A DNA stretch of 64,000 nt from Sphingomonas_Q fennica_A (GTDB taxonomy: Bacteria; Pseudomonadota; Alphaproteobacteria; Sphingomonadales; Sphingomonadaceae), in contig JAQIJD010000001.1 in the NCBI GenBank assembly GCA_036946415.1, forward strand, positions 124,001 to 188,000, given 5' to 3'. The notes beneath the pieces are model-generated. The model saw only the letters and a program-made list of their open reading frames with translations. It did no database searches and was not told the DNA's origin. Position numbers and translations under genes: made by a program. Positions 51,274-60,267 of this stretch are shown piece by piece (the first letter of the stretch is position 1; each line of letters starts with the position of its first letter).

Positions 51274-51826
51274 TGTCCCTTGCATCTTGCGGTTGGCCCG
51301 ATTCGATGCGTCGGATGGGGTGAGCGGCGGGGGTGGCCACCCCCGCCGCTCGGCCGGGCGGGACCGTTTGTCCCTTGGCTGGAACCGTAGTCGAGACAGG
51401 TCCGCCCGGTCCCTTTGTCTGGCCTGAACAGATGATGGGGAGCAAGTCCCGCATGCAAGGCAAGGAACAGACGATCTACGTTGGTATCGACGTGTCCCGG
51501 GCACGGCTCGATGTCCACCTCCACCCCTCGGACGAGCGGTTCGCAGTCGGCAACGATGCGGCCGGGCGACGGCAGCTTGTCCGGCGGCTGCGGCAGCTGG
51601 ACATCGCGTTGGTGGCGATCGAGCCGACCGGCACTTTCCACCGTGCGCTGCACCGCCATCTCCATGCCGCCGGCCTCGCTACGGCCCTCGTCGATCCGCT
51701 GCGTGCCCGTCGCTTCGCTCAGGCGATCGGGCAGCTGGCGAAGAATGACAGGATCGATGCGGCGATGCTCGCGCCTCGTGGCCGAAAACCGTACCTGGAC
51801 CCCCATCCCAGCTTGACGTCAAAGAC
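51274..51826 (+). mobile_element. IS110 derivative with internal 587-bp deletion
   Basis: Matches the intact element from its left end (51274 corresponds to 36516) to 51771, then jumps to the bases matching 37601 onward, through 51826. The deletion removes what is 37014-37600 in the intact copy, at a 2-base CG overlap. Left end, structured 5' region and right end are kept. It could be moved by the intact copy's transposase. Confidence 0.85.
51453..51826 (+). pseudogene. Truncated, frameshifted IS110 transposase
   Basis: The first 106 codons match the intact transposase, including D13, E57, D99 and D102. After the deletion (587 bases, not a multiple of three) the frame shifts to unrelated residues (PRGRKPYLDP...) that run to a stop at 51851. 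The serine domain is lost, so it is inactive. Confidence 0.85.
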
Positions 51827-51831
51827 GGATG

Positions 51832-51987
51832 CTCGACTGCGCTCGGGATGAACGGAGGTTGAGAGACTGAACTTGACGCAGACGGGTTCCGGCCCCCCCT
51901 CCGTTCGCCCCGAGCGCAGTCGAGGGGTAGGTGGAACGGCAGTCGGGCAGGTGCCTTCGACCTATCGGCTTCGCTCGGGTTGAACGG
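51832..51987. repeat. Cluster of three REP-like repeats right of the IS110 derivative
   Basis: Copies at 51832-51858 (CTCGACTGCGCTCGGGATG...), 51897-51927 (reverse orientation, CGAGCGCAGTCGAGG) and a degenerate one at 51956-51987. The first directly abuts the IS110 right end, as in the intact copy. No gene lies between 51859 and 52037. Confidence 0.65.
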
Positions 51988-52037
51988 CAATTGGGGCTTG
52001 ACAGGATCGAAAGACCGACGCGGCCTCGCCCGGCCGC

Positions 52038-54029
52038 TCACCCCGCCAGATCGGGCGGGGTCGCTTCCTTCGCCAGCAGCGCCACCGCCTCGTCGAGCGG
52101 CATCACCGTCTGCGCCTGGCTGCCGAGCCGGCGGACGGCGACGGTGCGTTCCTCCGCCTCGCGCTTGCCGACCACCAGCAGCGCCGGCACGCGCGCCAAA
52201 CTGTGTTCGCGCACCTTGTAGTTGATCTTCTCGTTGCGCGCGTCCGCCTCGGCGCGGAGGCCCGCCGCCTTGAGCGCCGCCACCACCTCATGCGCGTAAT
52301 CGTCGGCGTCGGAGACGATCGTCGGCACTACCGCCTGCACCGGCGCCAGCCATAGCGGGAAGCGCCCGGCGTGATGCTCGATCAGAATGCCGAGGAACCG
52401 CTCGAACGTGCCGAGGATGGCGCGGTGGAGCATGATCGGCCGATGGCGCTGGCCGTCCTCGCCGACATAGCTGGCGTCGAGCCGTTCGGGCAGCACCGTA
52501 TCGGTCTGGAGCGTGCCGCACTGCCACGTCCGCCCGATCGCGTCGGTCAGGTGGAATTCCAGCTTGGGGGCGTAGAAGGCGCCCTCGCCGGGCAGTTCCT
52601 CCCAGCCGAACTCCGGCGTGGCGCGGCCGGTGGCGGCCACGGCATCGCGCAGCGACTGTTCGGCCCAGTCCCACATCGCCTCGCTGCCGAAGCGCTTCTC
52701 CGGGCGCAGCGCCAGCTTGATCGCATAGCTTTCGAAGCCCAGATCCTTGTAGATCGTATCGAGCAGGTCGCAGAACAGCCGCACTTCCTCGACCAGCTGG
52801 TCGGCGCGGACGAACAGGTGCGCGTCGTCCTGCGTGAACTGGCGGACGCGCATCAGCCCGTGGAGCGCGCCATGCGCCTCGTTCCTGTGGCAGCAGCCGA
52901 ATTCGGCCATGCGGATCGGCAGATCGCGATAGCTCTTGATCCCCTGGCGGAAGATCAGGACGTGCGCGGGGCAGTTCATCGGCTTCAGCGCCATCAGGTC
53001 GCCTTCGCCGGTGAAGATCGCGCCCTCGTCCTCGGTGTTCGGCACCTCGTCGGGCACGACGAACATATTCTCGCGATATTTGCCCCAGTGGCCGGACTGC
53101 TCCCACTGGCGGGCGTCCATCAGCTGCGGCGTCTTGACCTCGGCATAGCCGGCCGCGTCCAGCCGGCGGCGCATATAGGCCTCCAGCTGGCGCCAGACGA
53201 TATAGCCCTTGGGATGCCAGAAGACCGAGCCTTGCGCCTCGGGCTGGAGGTGGAACAGGTCCATCTCCTGCCCGATCTTGCGGTGATCGCGCTTGGCGGC
53301 CTCCTCCAGCCGGGTTAGATGCTGGTCGAGCTGCTTCTTGTTGAGCCAGCCGGTGCCGTAGATGCGGCTCAGCATCGCGTTCTTCTGGTCGCCGCGCCAA
53401 TAGGCGCCCGAAACGCGCGTCAGCTTGAACGCCTGGGGATCGAGCCGGCCGGTCGTCGGCATGTGCGGGCCACGGCACATGTCGAGCCACTGGCCCTGGC
53501 GGTAGATCGTCAGTTCCTCGCCGTCGGGAAGCTCGGCGGCCCATTCGGCCTTGAACGTCTCGCCCTGTTTCTCCCAAGTCTCGATCAGCGCCTCGCGGCT
53601 CCACACCTCGCGCACGAAGCGCTCGTTGCGGGCGATGATGCGGCGCATCTCGGCCTCGATCGCGGGCAGATCCTCCTCGGTGAAGGGGCGGTCCTTCGGC
53701 GCGAAATCGTAATAGAAGCCGTCGTCGGTGGCCGGGCCGAAGGTGATCTGGGTGCCGGGGTACAGATGCTGCACCGCCTCCGCCAGGACATGCGCGAAGT
53801 CGTGGCGGGCGAGTTCCAGCGCGTCGGCCTCGTCGCGCATCGTGACGAGGGCGAGCTGCGCGTCCGCCTCGATCGGGCGGTCGAGATCGCGCAACTCGCC
53901 ATCGACGCGCGCGGCGATGGCGGCCTTGGCGAGGCCGGGGCCGATCGCGGCGGCGATCTCGGCCGCAGTGGTGCCCGCCGCCACCTGGCGGACGGAACCA
54001 TCGGGCAGGGTGATCGCGATATCGGACAT
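52038..54029 (-). CDS. thrS: Threonyl-tRNA synthetase
   Basis: A 663-residue class II aminoacyl-tRNA synthetase: N-terminal TGS domain (ITLPDGSVRQVAAGTTAAEIA), editing domain with LARHDFAHVLAEAVQHLYPG, catalytic core (KPMNCPAHVLIFRQG, LPIRMAEFGCCHRNEAHGAL in parts, RVRQFTQDDAHLF) and a C-terminal anticodon domain. Length matches the family. It charges tRNA-Thr. Monocistronic. Confidence 0.97.
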   Translation of the reverse strand: MSDIAITLPDGSVRQVAAGTTAAEIAAAIGPGLAKAAIAARVDGELRDLDRPIEADAQLALVTMRDEADALELARHDFAHVLAEAVQHLYPGTQITFGPATDDGFYYDFAPKDRPFTEEDLPAIEAEMRRIIARNERFVREVWSREALIETWEKQGETFKAEWAAELPDGEELTIYRQGQWLDMCRGPHMPTTGRLDPQAFKLTRVSGAYWRGDQKNAMLSRIYGTGWLNKKQLDQHLTRLEEAAKRDHRKIGQEMDLFHLQPEAQGSVFWHPKGYIVWRQLEAYMRRRLDAAGYAEVKTPQLMDARQWEQSGHWGKYRENMFVVPDEVPNTEDEGAIFTGEGDLMALKPMNCPAHVLIFRQGIKSYRDLPIRMAEFGCCHRNEAHGALHGLMRVRQFTQDDAHLFVRADQLVEEVRLFCDLLDTIYKDLGFESYAIKLALRPEKRFGSEAMWDWAEQSLRDAVAATGRATPEFGWEELPGEGAFYAPKLEFHLTDAIGRTWQCGTLQTDTVLPERLDASYVGEDGQRHRPIMLHRAILGTFERFLGILIEHHAGRFPLWLAPVQAVVPTIVSDADDYAHEVVAALKAAGLRAEADARNEKINYKVREHSLARVPALLVVGKREAEERTVAVRRLGSQAQTVMPLDEAVALLAKEATPPDLAG

Positions 54030-54101
54030 AAGGGGGGCAGGGCCTCGGCTGGATCGGGGAGGGCCGGCTTATGCCCCGCCGCGGGTGGCGCGGGCAAGCC
54101 T

Positions 54102-55325
54102 TCAGAAATCGCCGGCGATGGTGACGGCGGGGCCGCTGCCCGGCCGCGCGCGCGCCGCGAGGCGGAAGCGCTGTTCGGCGGCGATCAGGATCGCGGTGCC
54201 GGGCAGGCGGACGGCGAAACGCGGACCGGCGTCGATCCGCGCCGCGCCGGGCTGCGCCGCACCCCACAGGCCGGCGCCGACGATCGCCGCCCCCAGCCGC
54301 CGGCCCCCGCGCACCGCCCCGTCGGCGAACGGGTCGCGCCGGCGCGCGCCCACCACGCCCGCCTGCGCATAGCCCTCCGCCACCCAGCCGCCCGCCGCAT
54401 GATAGACACCGCCGGAGACGAAGCCGGCCCAGGCATCGCGCCCTGCGCGATCGATCGCGATCCGCCGCTCGACGGTGAGGCGGAGGCGGCTGCCGCCGAT
54501 CTCGATCCCCGGCGCCGCCTCCCGCCCCGCGTCCCCGATCGCAGAGGCGATGCGGACGGCGGCGGCGATGCGCGGCGCGGTGCCGGGCGACAGCCGCCAC
54601 GCGATCCGCGCCGCCGCCTGCGATCCCCCGATCTGCCCCACGCCCGCCAGCCCGCGCGGCCCGCCGCCGGGGCGGACGAAGGCATAGGCCCAGCCTTCGA
54701 GGCGCGGGGGCGGGGTGGCGACCGTGGGATCGGCCGGCGCGGGCAGACCGCTGCGATCGGCCGCCGGTCGACTGGAGGGCGGGGTGCCTGCGGCACGGTG
54801 AGCGGCCGGCAGCGAGGCAGCGTCCGGGGCGGCGGGGATGATGCGGGGCGGGCGGTCGTTCGCGGACCGGGCGGCGTGCGGCTGCTCTATGGGCGGCGGG
54901 AGAGCGTTCGATGCGGTGGGGATAGTGCCTTTGCACGCACGCCTTCCGGTCTGGTCGATGACCATCGGATCGCGCCCTGCCGGGGTCGGACGTTCCCGCG
55001 GATCGATCGACCGGGCAAAGGCGCGCGGCGAAGCGCCATCGCTTGTCCGGGGGGCGGGCGGACGGGTTTCGCGCACTGCCACGGATGCGGCGTCCGCCGC
55101 GATGTCGTTTTCGAAGGCGGCACCGGATCGTCCGGATTGCGGACGCGAAGGCGGAAGGTGGGTCGATGGCGCGGCCGCAGCGGCGGTCGGCCGCCGCGCT
55201 TCCGGTCGCGCGGCCCGCGGCGCATCCGCCGCCGGCCACAGCAGGATCGTCGTGCGGAGCGCCACCCAGCCGACCAGCACCGCCGCGAGGAATCGCAAGG
55301 GGCGGGAGCGGTGGTTCAGCCGCAC
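54102..55325 (-). CDS. Anchored protein with long disordered linker and barrel-like domain (NfrA-like)
   Basis: A 407-residue protein starting at GTG 55325, overlapping the glycosyltransferase stop by 10 bases. One N-terminal membrane helix (FLAAVLVGWVALRTTILLW) is followed by about 190 Pro/Ala/Arg-rich, low-complexity residues, and then a beta-rich region (about 220-407) with short alternating strands (GWAYAFVRPGGG, LRLTVERRIAI, FVSGGVYHAAGGW, GYAQAGVVG) resembling the C-terminal domain of the N4 adsorption protein NfrA, without its TPRs. The NfrA comparison is by pattern and context only. It is likely the export or envelope partner of the glycosyltransferase. Confidence 0.6.
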   Translation of the reverse strand: MRLNHRSRPLRFLAAVLVGWVALRTTILLWPAADAPRAARPEARRPTAAAAAPSTHLPPSRPQSGRSGAAFENDIAADAASVAVRETRPPAPRTSDGASPRAFARSIDPRERPTPAGRDPMVIDQTGRRACKGTIPTASNALPPPIEQPHAARSANDRPPRIIPAAPDAASLPAAHRAAGTPPSSRPAADRSGLPAPADPTVATPPPRLEGWAYAFVRPGGGPRGLAGVGQIGGSQAAARIAWRLSPGTAPRIAAAVRIASAIGDAGREAAPGIEIGGSRLRLTVERRIAIDRAGRDAWAGFVSGGVYHAAGGWVAEGYAQAGVVGARRRDPFADGAVRGGRRLGAAIVGAGLWGAAQPGAARIDAGPRFAVRLPGTAILIAAEQRFRLAARARPGSGPAVTIAGDF

Positions 55326-56668
55326 GGCGGCGGATCGGCGGGGAAGACGTGGGTGGTCTTGTCCCAGGCGGGCGGGCCTTCGCGCACCGTCAGATAGGCG
55401 CGCACCGCCCGCCAGGCCGAGGCGATGGCGATGATGTTGGCGGGCACCAGCCGCGCGATCGACCACAGCCCCTCGCGCCAGCCGTAGACGCGGCCGACCA
55501 TCGTCGCGCGCATCGCGATCCGCCACAGGAAGGTCGCGGCGTTGAAGCCGAGCAGCGCCGCCATCACCGGGTCGAGCGGCACCGCCACCCCCGCCAGCGC
55601 CGTGGCGATCACCAGCAGCCCGGCGGCATAGGCCACCGCCGTCACCGCCGCGGCCAGGATCGCCCGCCGGTCGCGCAGCCGCATCCACAATTCCGCCCAG
55701 CCGCCCGCCCAGCCGAGCCGATCCCAGCCGGCCAGCGCGATGCCCGTCAGCCACCGCGTCTTCTGGCGGACGGCGGTGTCGAGCGTGGCGGGGAAATAGG
55801 CGCGCGTCGCCACGATCCCGCCGCCGCGCCCGGCGATGCGGACGAGGATGCCGCGCCCGCCGGCCGCGCCAAGCCTCAGCCCGATCTCATAATCCTCGGT
55901 CAGGCTGCGCTCGTCGAACGGCGCGTCGCCGCCCGCCTCCGCCATCCGCCCCAGCGCCGCCCGCCCGATCGCGCAGCCGACCCCGGCCGAGGGCATGCCC
56001 GCGCCCAATGCCTCGCGCACCACCAGTTGCCGGCCATGCGCCTCGACGAACTCATCCGCATAATGGCCGGAGACGAGCCGCGCGCCGCGATCGATCAGCG
56101 GCAGCACCGGCAGCTGGACGAGATCGAACCGCTCGATCAGGCGGTCGAACACCGCCAGCGCATCGGGGTGGACGACATCCTCGGCATCGTGGAGGACGAT
56201 CGCCTTGAACGGCCGCGCTTCCGCCGCCTCGTCCGCCGCCATCCGCCGCCACAGGCGATTGAGGCATTCGGCCTTGGTGGTCGGCCCGGCGCGCGTGCCG
56301 CATACTTCGCGCACGCGCGGATCGGCCGCGGCGACCGCCGCCACCTCTGCGCGTGTCGCGGGATCGTTGGGATAGGTGCCGACATAGATGCGGTAATCGC
56401 GATGATCGATGCGGGCGAGCGCCGCGCGCAGCATCGGGCCGATCACCGCGCCTTCCGCCCACGCGGGCACGAAGATCGCGAACCGCCCCGGCTGCATCGG
56501 CGGGGGCAGGGTGGCGACGGTGGCGCGCGGATGGCGGCGGTAGACGGTGAGCCGGCGATGCGCCGTCCGCCACAGCCAGATCGCGTCGACGGCGAGATCG
56601 TCGACCCCGCCGATCGCCAGGCCGATCGCGGCGAACAGCAGCAGTTCGTAAGTGATCGCCGTCAGCAT
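55316..56668 (-). CDS. NfrB-like membrane glycosyltransferase (GT2)
   Basis: A 450-residue inner-membrane glycosyltransferase: N-terminal helix (YELLLFAAIGLAIGGVDDL), GT2 domain with FAIFVPAWAEGAVIGPML, the DxD-like HDAEDVVHP, TEDYEIGLRLG and the QKTRW motif ((Q/R)xxRW), then three C-terminal helices. The spacing and the AEDVVHP wording match N4 adsorption protein B (NfrB) and related processive enzymes. It probably makes a surface polysaccharide, exported with the downstream protein. The C-terminal MshEN-type domain of E. coli NfrB is absent. Confidence 0.82.
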   Translation of the reverse strand: MLTAITYELLLFAAIGLAIGGVDDLAVDAIWLWRTAHRRLTVYRRHPRATVATLPPPMQPGRFAIFVPAWAEGAVIGPMLRAALARIDHRDYRIYVGTYPNDPATRAEVAAVAAADPRVREVCGTRAGPTTKAECLNRLWRRMAADEAAEARPFKAIVLHDAEDVVHPDALAVFDRLIERFDLVQLPVLPLIDRGARLVSGHYADEFVEAHGRQLVVREALGAGMPSAGVGCAIGRAALGRMAEAGGDAPFDERSLTEDYEIGLRLGAAGGRGILVRIAGRGGGIVATRAYFPATLDTAVRQKTRWLTGIALAGWDRLGWAGGWAELWMRLRDRRAILAAAVTAVAYAAGLLVIATALAGVAVPLDPVMAALLGFNAATFLWRIAMRATMVGRVYGWREGLWSIARLVPANIIAIASAWRAVRAYLTVREGPPAWDKTTHVFPADPPPCG

Positions 56669-56750
56669 CGCCCGCCGCCCCCCGATGACGGGAATGGCGG
56701 GCGGAATTGATCGGGATCAAGGAATTTGCGTATCCGAAATGGACCGGGCG

Positions 56751-57683
56751 TCAGATGTCCGCCGCGCCCGCCTCCAGCCCCGCCTCGCCGGCGCACTCCG
56801 CGATCAGCGCGTCCCGAAGCCAGGCGGCGGCGGGGCCGGGGGGGCGATCGCGCCGCCAGATGGCGGAGAGGCGGTAGACGCCGCCGGGATGATCGGGCAC
56901 CGCCAGCCGCCTGAGCCGGCCGGCGGCGACATCCTCGGCCACCAGCGGCCACGGCATGTTGCCCCAGCCGATCCCCTCGCGCAGCAGCGCATGCTTGGCG
57001 CCGAGATCGAACAGCCGCCAGCTGCGCGTCGCCGCGACCGCGAAATCGCGGCCCTCGGTCAGCCGCGACCGATCGCTGAGGACGAGCTGGACATGATCGC
57101 GCACCGCCCCCGGCGGGATCGCCGCCATGCGCGCGAGCGGATGATCGGGGCCTGCGACGGGCACCATCGCGACGGCACCCGCCGCGATCCGCTCGATCCC
57201 GTCCGTCCCCGTCTCGAGCGGGCCGGAGATGCCGATCCCGGCCGCCCCGTCGCGCACCAGTGCGGTGATGCCGCCCAGCGTCTCGACATGCAGGCGCAGC
57301 GCTACCGTAGGATAGGTCTCGGCGAAACGGCGCAGCACCGTGCCCAGCCGGGCGGCGGGCAGCATCACGTCCACCGCCAGGTCGACCTCGGCCTCCAGCC
57401 CGTCGAGCAGGCCCTTCACCGTCGCGCGCAGGCCATCGACCCCCTGCGCCACCGTCCGCGCCTCGGCCAGCACGGCGCGGCCGGCGTCGGTCAGCGTCGG
57501 GCGGCGGGTGCCGGTGCGCTCGAACAGCAGCACGCCGAGCTGCGCTTCCAGATTGGCGATGCCGTAGCTGACGACCGAGACGGCGCGGTTCAGCCGCCGC
57601 CCGGCACCGGCGAAACTGCCCGTTTCCACCACCGCCAGGAACAGGCGGAGCTGATCGAAGGTGGGGGTGCCAGGGGATGCCAT
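56751..57683 (-). CDS. LysR family transcriptional regulator
   Basis: A 310-residue LysR regulator: winged helix at about 9-68 (FDQLRLFLAVVETGSFAGAGRRLNRAVSVVSYGIANLE in parts, LGVLLFERTGTRRPTLT) and a substrate-binding effector domain. LysR proteins usually act on a divergent gene, here the unknown 220-residue protein at 57809. Target and inducer are unknown. Confidence 0.9.
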   Translation of the reverse strand: MASPGTPTFDQLRLFLAVVETGSFAGAGRRLNRAVSVVSYGIANLEAQLGVLLFERTGTRRPTLTDAGRAVLAEARTVAQGVDGLRATVKGLLDGLEAEVDLAVDVMLPAARLGTVLRRFAETYPTVALRLHVETLGGITALVRDGAAGIGISGPLETGTDGIERIAAGAVAMVPVAGPDHPLARMAAIPPGAVRDHVQLVLSDRSRLTEGRDFAVAATRSWRLFDLGAKHALLREGIGWGNMPWPLVAEDVAAGRLRRLAVPDHPGGVYRLSAIWRRDRPPGPAAAWLRDALIAECAGEAGLEAGAADI

Positions 57684-57743
57684 CGACCCTTCCTAGCGCA
57701 GCCCGGCGGCCTCCGCGAGATGAACGGCGCGTCAACCATATCC

Positions 57744-57760
57744 CTCAGCAAATCCCTGAG
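57744..57760. promoter_or_regulatory. Possible LysR operator half-sites
   Basis: CTCAG (57744-57748) and CTGAG (57756-57760) are inverted arms in the 125-base gap between the LysR gene and its divergent neighbour. Arms are short, so this is weak. Confidence 0.25.
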
Positions 57761-57808
57761 ATCGGCCGGTTATGAGGGGCTTCGCGTAACGAGGAGTCAG
57801 GACGGGCG

Positions 57809-58471
57809 ATGGCACAGGTGAGCGAGCTGAGGTCGGTGACCATGGCGGATCGGCTGGCCGGCCTGATGGCGGCGGACGGCAGTGCCCACCGTGCCCATGT
57901 GCCCGGCCGCGCCGAGGCGGACCATGCCGATGCGGCGCGCGCGCTGGCCGATGCCGTCCACTATCTGTCGATGCTTCACGCCCGCCACCCCGGCGTGATC
58001 GACCTGGCGGCGCTGCGGCCGGGGGCGGAGGGCATCCGCTTGTGGTTCGAGCAGGCCTCGCGCGGGTTCGACATCGAGCGGCTCTACCTGACCCGGCTGA
58101 TGGTGGCCGCCGGCCCGGTGCCCGCCACCCCCGGCCAGGGTGCCGCCGATGCCGCGGTGGCGGGGCAGCGCGGCGCGATCGAACTGCTCGCCCGCTCCGA
58201 CCGGGCCGGCTGCGCGATCGGCGCGGCGCTGGCGCTCGTCTACGACTGGCACGCCATCCGCCCGCTGCTGGACGCGGCGGCGATGCGCTTCGACGTGGCG
58301 CTCCAGCCGCAGCGCCTGCCCGACATGGACGCGACGCTGGCGGCGGCCGAGGCGGCCGTCGTGACGCCGGCGATGGAGCGGGCGATCCTGTTCGGCGCCG
58401 GCCAGCTCGCCGCACAGCACCGCCACCTCTGGGATCTGCTCGATACCCGGCGGAGCGTGCGCCAGCAGTGA
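57809..58471 (+). CDS. Uncharacterised protein, 220 aa
   Basis: An all-helical, soluble 220-residue protein (MAQVSELRSVTMADRLAGL...), with repeated Ala-rich helices and several conserved-looking His (HARHPGVID, HRHLWDLL). No signal peptide, membrane helix or known motif is recognised. The start has GAGGAG 20 bases upstream (57791-57796) and a closer GGACGG. It is divergent from the LysR gene and 26 bases before the OmpA-like gene, so it may be regulated by the former. Confidence 0.6.
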   Translation: MAQVSELRSVTMADRLAGLMAADGSAHRAHVPGRAEADHADAARALADAVHYLSMLHARHPGVIDLAALRPGAEGIRLWFEQASRGFDIERLYLTRLMVAAGPVPATPGQGAADAAVAGQRGAIELLARSDRAGCAIGAALALVYDWHAIRPLLDAAAMRFDVALQPQRLPDMDATLAAAEAAVVTPAMERAILFGAGQLAAQHRHLWDLLDTRRSVRQQ

Positions 58472-58497
58472 TCCCGGAAGCGAGCAGGGAGAAAGCC

Positions 58498-59049
58498 ATG
58501 CGTCCGCCCCGCCTTGTCCTCCTCCCCCTGCTCCTGGCCGCGCTGCTGCCCGCCATGCCCGCACTTGCCGCCGGGCCGGCCCCGCGATTGGCGACCGCGG
58601 GGCTGGACGAGGCGCCCGGCAGCGCCGCCGTGATCGCATCCGACGCCGCCGCCCGCCGCGCGCTCGACCCCTTTCGTCCACGCCAGACCGCCTACGGCCT
58701 GACGCTGGTGCTGTCGGACGCGACCTTCGCCGCGGCGGGGCTGCGCGGCACCGCGCCGCTCGCCGCGCTCGCCACCTATGCGCTGGCCGATCCCGCCATC
58801 CGCCTGCGCGTCGCCGGCCACGCCGATCTGCCGACCGGCCCCGCCACCGCCCGCGCCCGCAGCCGCGCCGCCGCCGTTGTTGCCGCGATGATCGCCGCCG
58901 GCGTCGCCCGTAGCCGGATCGAACTGGTCGACGCCGGCGCGGACTATCCGCTGGCCTTCGGCGACGCCCCGGCCGATCGCATCCGCAACCGCCGGGTTGA
59001 GATCACGCTGTTGGGCGAACAGGCGGCGCCGCGGGTGGCGATGCGATAG
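58498..59049 (+). CDS. OmpA-family periplasmic protein
   Basis: A 183-residue secreted protein: signal peptide (VLLPLLLAALLPAMPALA), then an OmpA-like peptidoglycan-binding domain (about 95-175): LRVAGHADLPTGPATARARSRAAAVVAAMI in parts, GVARSRIELVDAGADYPL and the closing DRIRNRRVEITL. The family normally has two or three extra strands; this version is short. GAGCAGGGAGAAAG upstream of ATG 58498 gives a good ribosome site. Confidence 0.75.
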   Translation: MRPPRLVLLPLLLAALLPAMPALAAGPAPRLATAGLDEAPGSAAVIASDAAARRALDPFRPRQTAYGLTLVLSDATFAAAGLRGTAPLAALATYALADPAIRLRVAGHADLPTGPATARARSRAAAVVAAMIAAGVARSRIELVDAGADYPLAFGDAPADRIRNRRVEITLLGEQAAPRVAMR

Positions 59050-59216
59050 GGCGGCGAGGCGTTCGCGTAGCTTGACGATAAAGCCGTTCCCGTTTCTCCA
59101 TCACCTGTCCGCACGTTTGGGAGGCGGCTGTCGAGCGCTATCAATGGAACCGGATCCCCTTCATACGTCCCTTTTGGGGGAAAGCATCCGTGCCCTAAAG
59201 CATCACCACGAAGATC

Positions 59217-59300
59217 ATGTTCGCCATGCTGCTGGCGTCGGTTGCAACCGGGGCGCAGGCACAGACAGCGCAAGCACAGCCCGTGAGAATGCAGGAATGA
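59217..59300 (+). CDS. Short signal-peptide-like ORF coupled to the VOC gene
   Basis: A 27-codon frame MFAMLLASVATGAQAQTAQA and a few more residues, ending in TGA that overlaps the VOC ATG (ATGA). It looks like a signal peptide with no mature domain. It may be a leader peptide or the remains of a secreted protein. Confidence 0.4.
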   Translation: MFAMLLASVATGAQAQTAQAQPVRMQE

Positions 59301-59758
59301 ACGACGCCGCAAACGTAATCACAGTGGATCACACGGGTTTCGCCGTATCGTCTCTGGACGAGGCCATTCGGTTTTGGACGAAAGCGCTCGGTTTCACACT
59401 CGAGCGAGAATCGCAGATGGGGGGCGACTTCCTGCATCAGGTGACAGGGGTCGACGATCCAAGAGTGAGAACGGCGATCGTCAGGGCGCCAGACGGTCAT
59501 GTCGTCGAGTTGTTGCAATATTCGAAAGGGCACCAGAATGGGGCGGTGCCTGCTAGCGCGGGGGCGATCGGTGCAGCGCATCTGGCTCTGACCGTGAAAG
59601 ACATTCATGCCGCCATCGCCCGTGTCGAAGCAGCCGGATGGAAAGCCAAGGGTAGCCCTCTGCCAATCGCGGGTGGTCCACGAAAAGGCACTTTGGTGGC
59701 CTATGTTTCAGGCCCCGATCATATCACGTTAGAGTTCATGCAGCCGCCAGCCCAGTAA
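59297..59758 (+). CDS. VOC (glyoxalase/bleomycin-resistance-like) protein
   Basis: A 153-residue vicinal-oxygen-chelate protein with two beta-alpha-beta repeats. Candidate metal ligands are His in VDHTGFAV, Glu in HVVELLQY, His in AAHLALTV and Glu in ITLEFMQ, as in glyoxalase I and dioxygenases. Substrate is unknown. The base composition of 59050-59800 is visibly lower in GC than the neighbours, suggesting acquisition. Overlaps the preceding short ORF by four bases. Confidence 0.82.
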   Translation: MNDAANVITVDHTGFAVSSLDEAIRFWTKALGFTLERESQMGGDFLHQVTGVDDPRVRTAIVRAPDGHVVELLQYSKGHQNGAVPASAGAIGAAHLALTVKDIHAAIARVEAAGWKAKGSPLPIAGGPRKGTLVAYVSGPDHITLEFMQPPAQ

Positions 59759-59852
59759 TGCGCATGGGGCAAGCTTTCCCGCTTGACCATCCCAATAGGG
59801 AAAGGCGGCACAGAGGTGTGGTTCCAATAAAACTTGCCGCCGCCAACCGCCC

Positions 59853-60161
59853 CTACCGCCGCACGCCCCACCCCGCCGCTTCCGCTACCAGCGCCCGCCC
59901 CGTGGCGCGGGTGTAGAGGCAGAGCATCGTGCCCGGCTTGCCGGCCATGTGCTTCTGCGGCCAGCGGCCCTGCACCAGCAGCGCGTCCTGCCCCGAGCGG
60001 TCGTCGAAGCCGGTGCGGCCGGCGACGGTGGCGCGGGTGAGGCCGCTGGCCTTCAGACAGGCGGCGGTGGCGCGGGCGTCGCTCGCCTTCCACGCGTCGG
60101 GCGAGGAGGCGGCGGCGGCGGTGGACAGGATCGCGGCGGCAAGGGCGATGACGGCGCGCAT
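59853..60161 (-). CDS. Small secreted protein of unknown function, 102 aa
   Basis: A 102-residue protein with a signal peptide (MRAVIALAAAILSTAAAASS) and a compact mature part with two cysteines (TAACLKASGL, TMLCLYTRATG) that may form a disulfide. No family is named here. The start at 60161 is preceded by GGGAGAG. Confidence 0.65.
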   Translation of the reverse strand: MRAVIALAAAILSTAAAASSPDAWKASDARATAACLKASGLTRATVAGRTGFDDRSGQDALLVQGRWPQKHMAGKPGTMLCLYTRATGRALVAEAAGWGVRR

Positions 60162-60267
60162 GGTGGCTCTCCCAGGAACAGGCCCGCCCCCATGCCCGCG
60201 CGATCGGCAACCGCGGCTGAACGGCGGGCGGCTACCCTCCGTTGCGGCCCCATGCTAGGCGGCCGGC

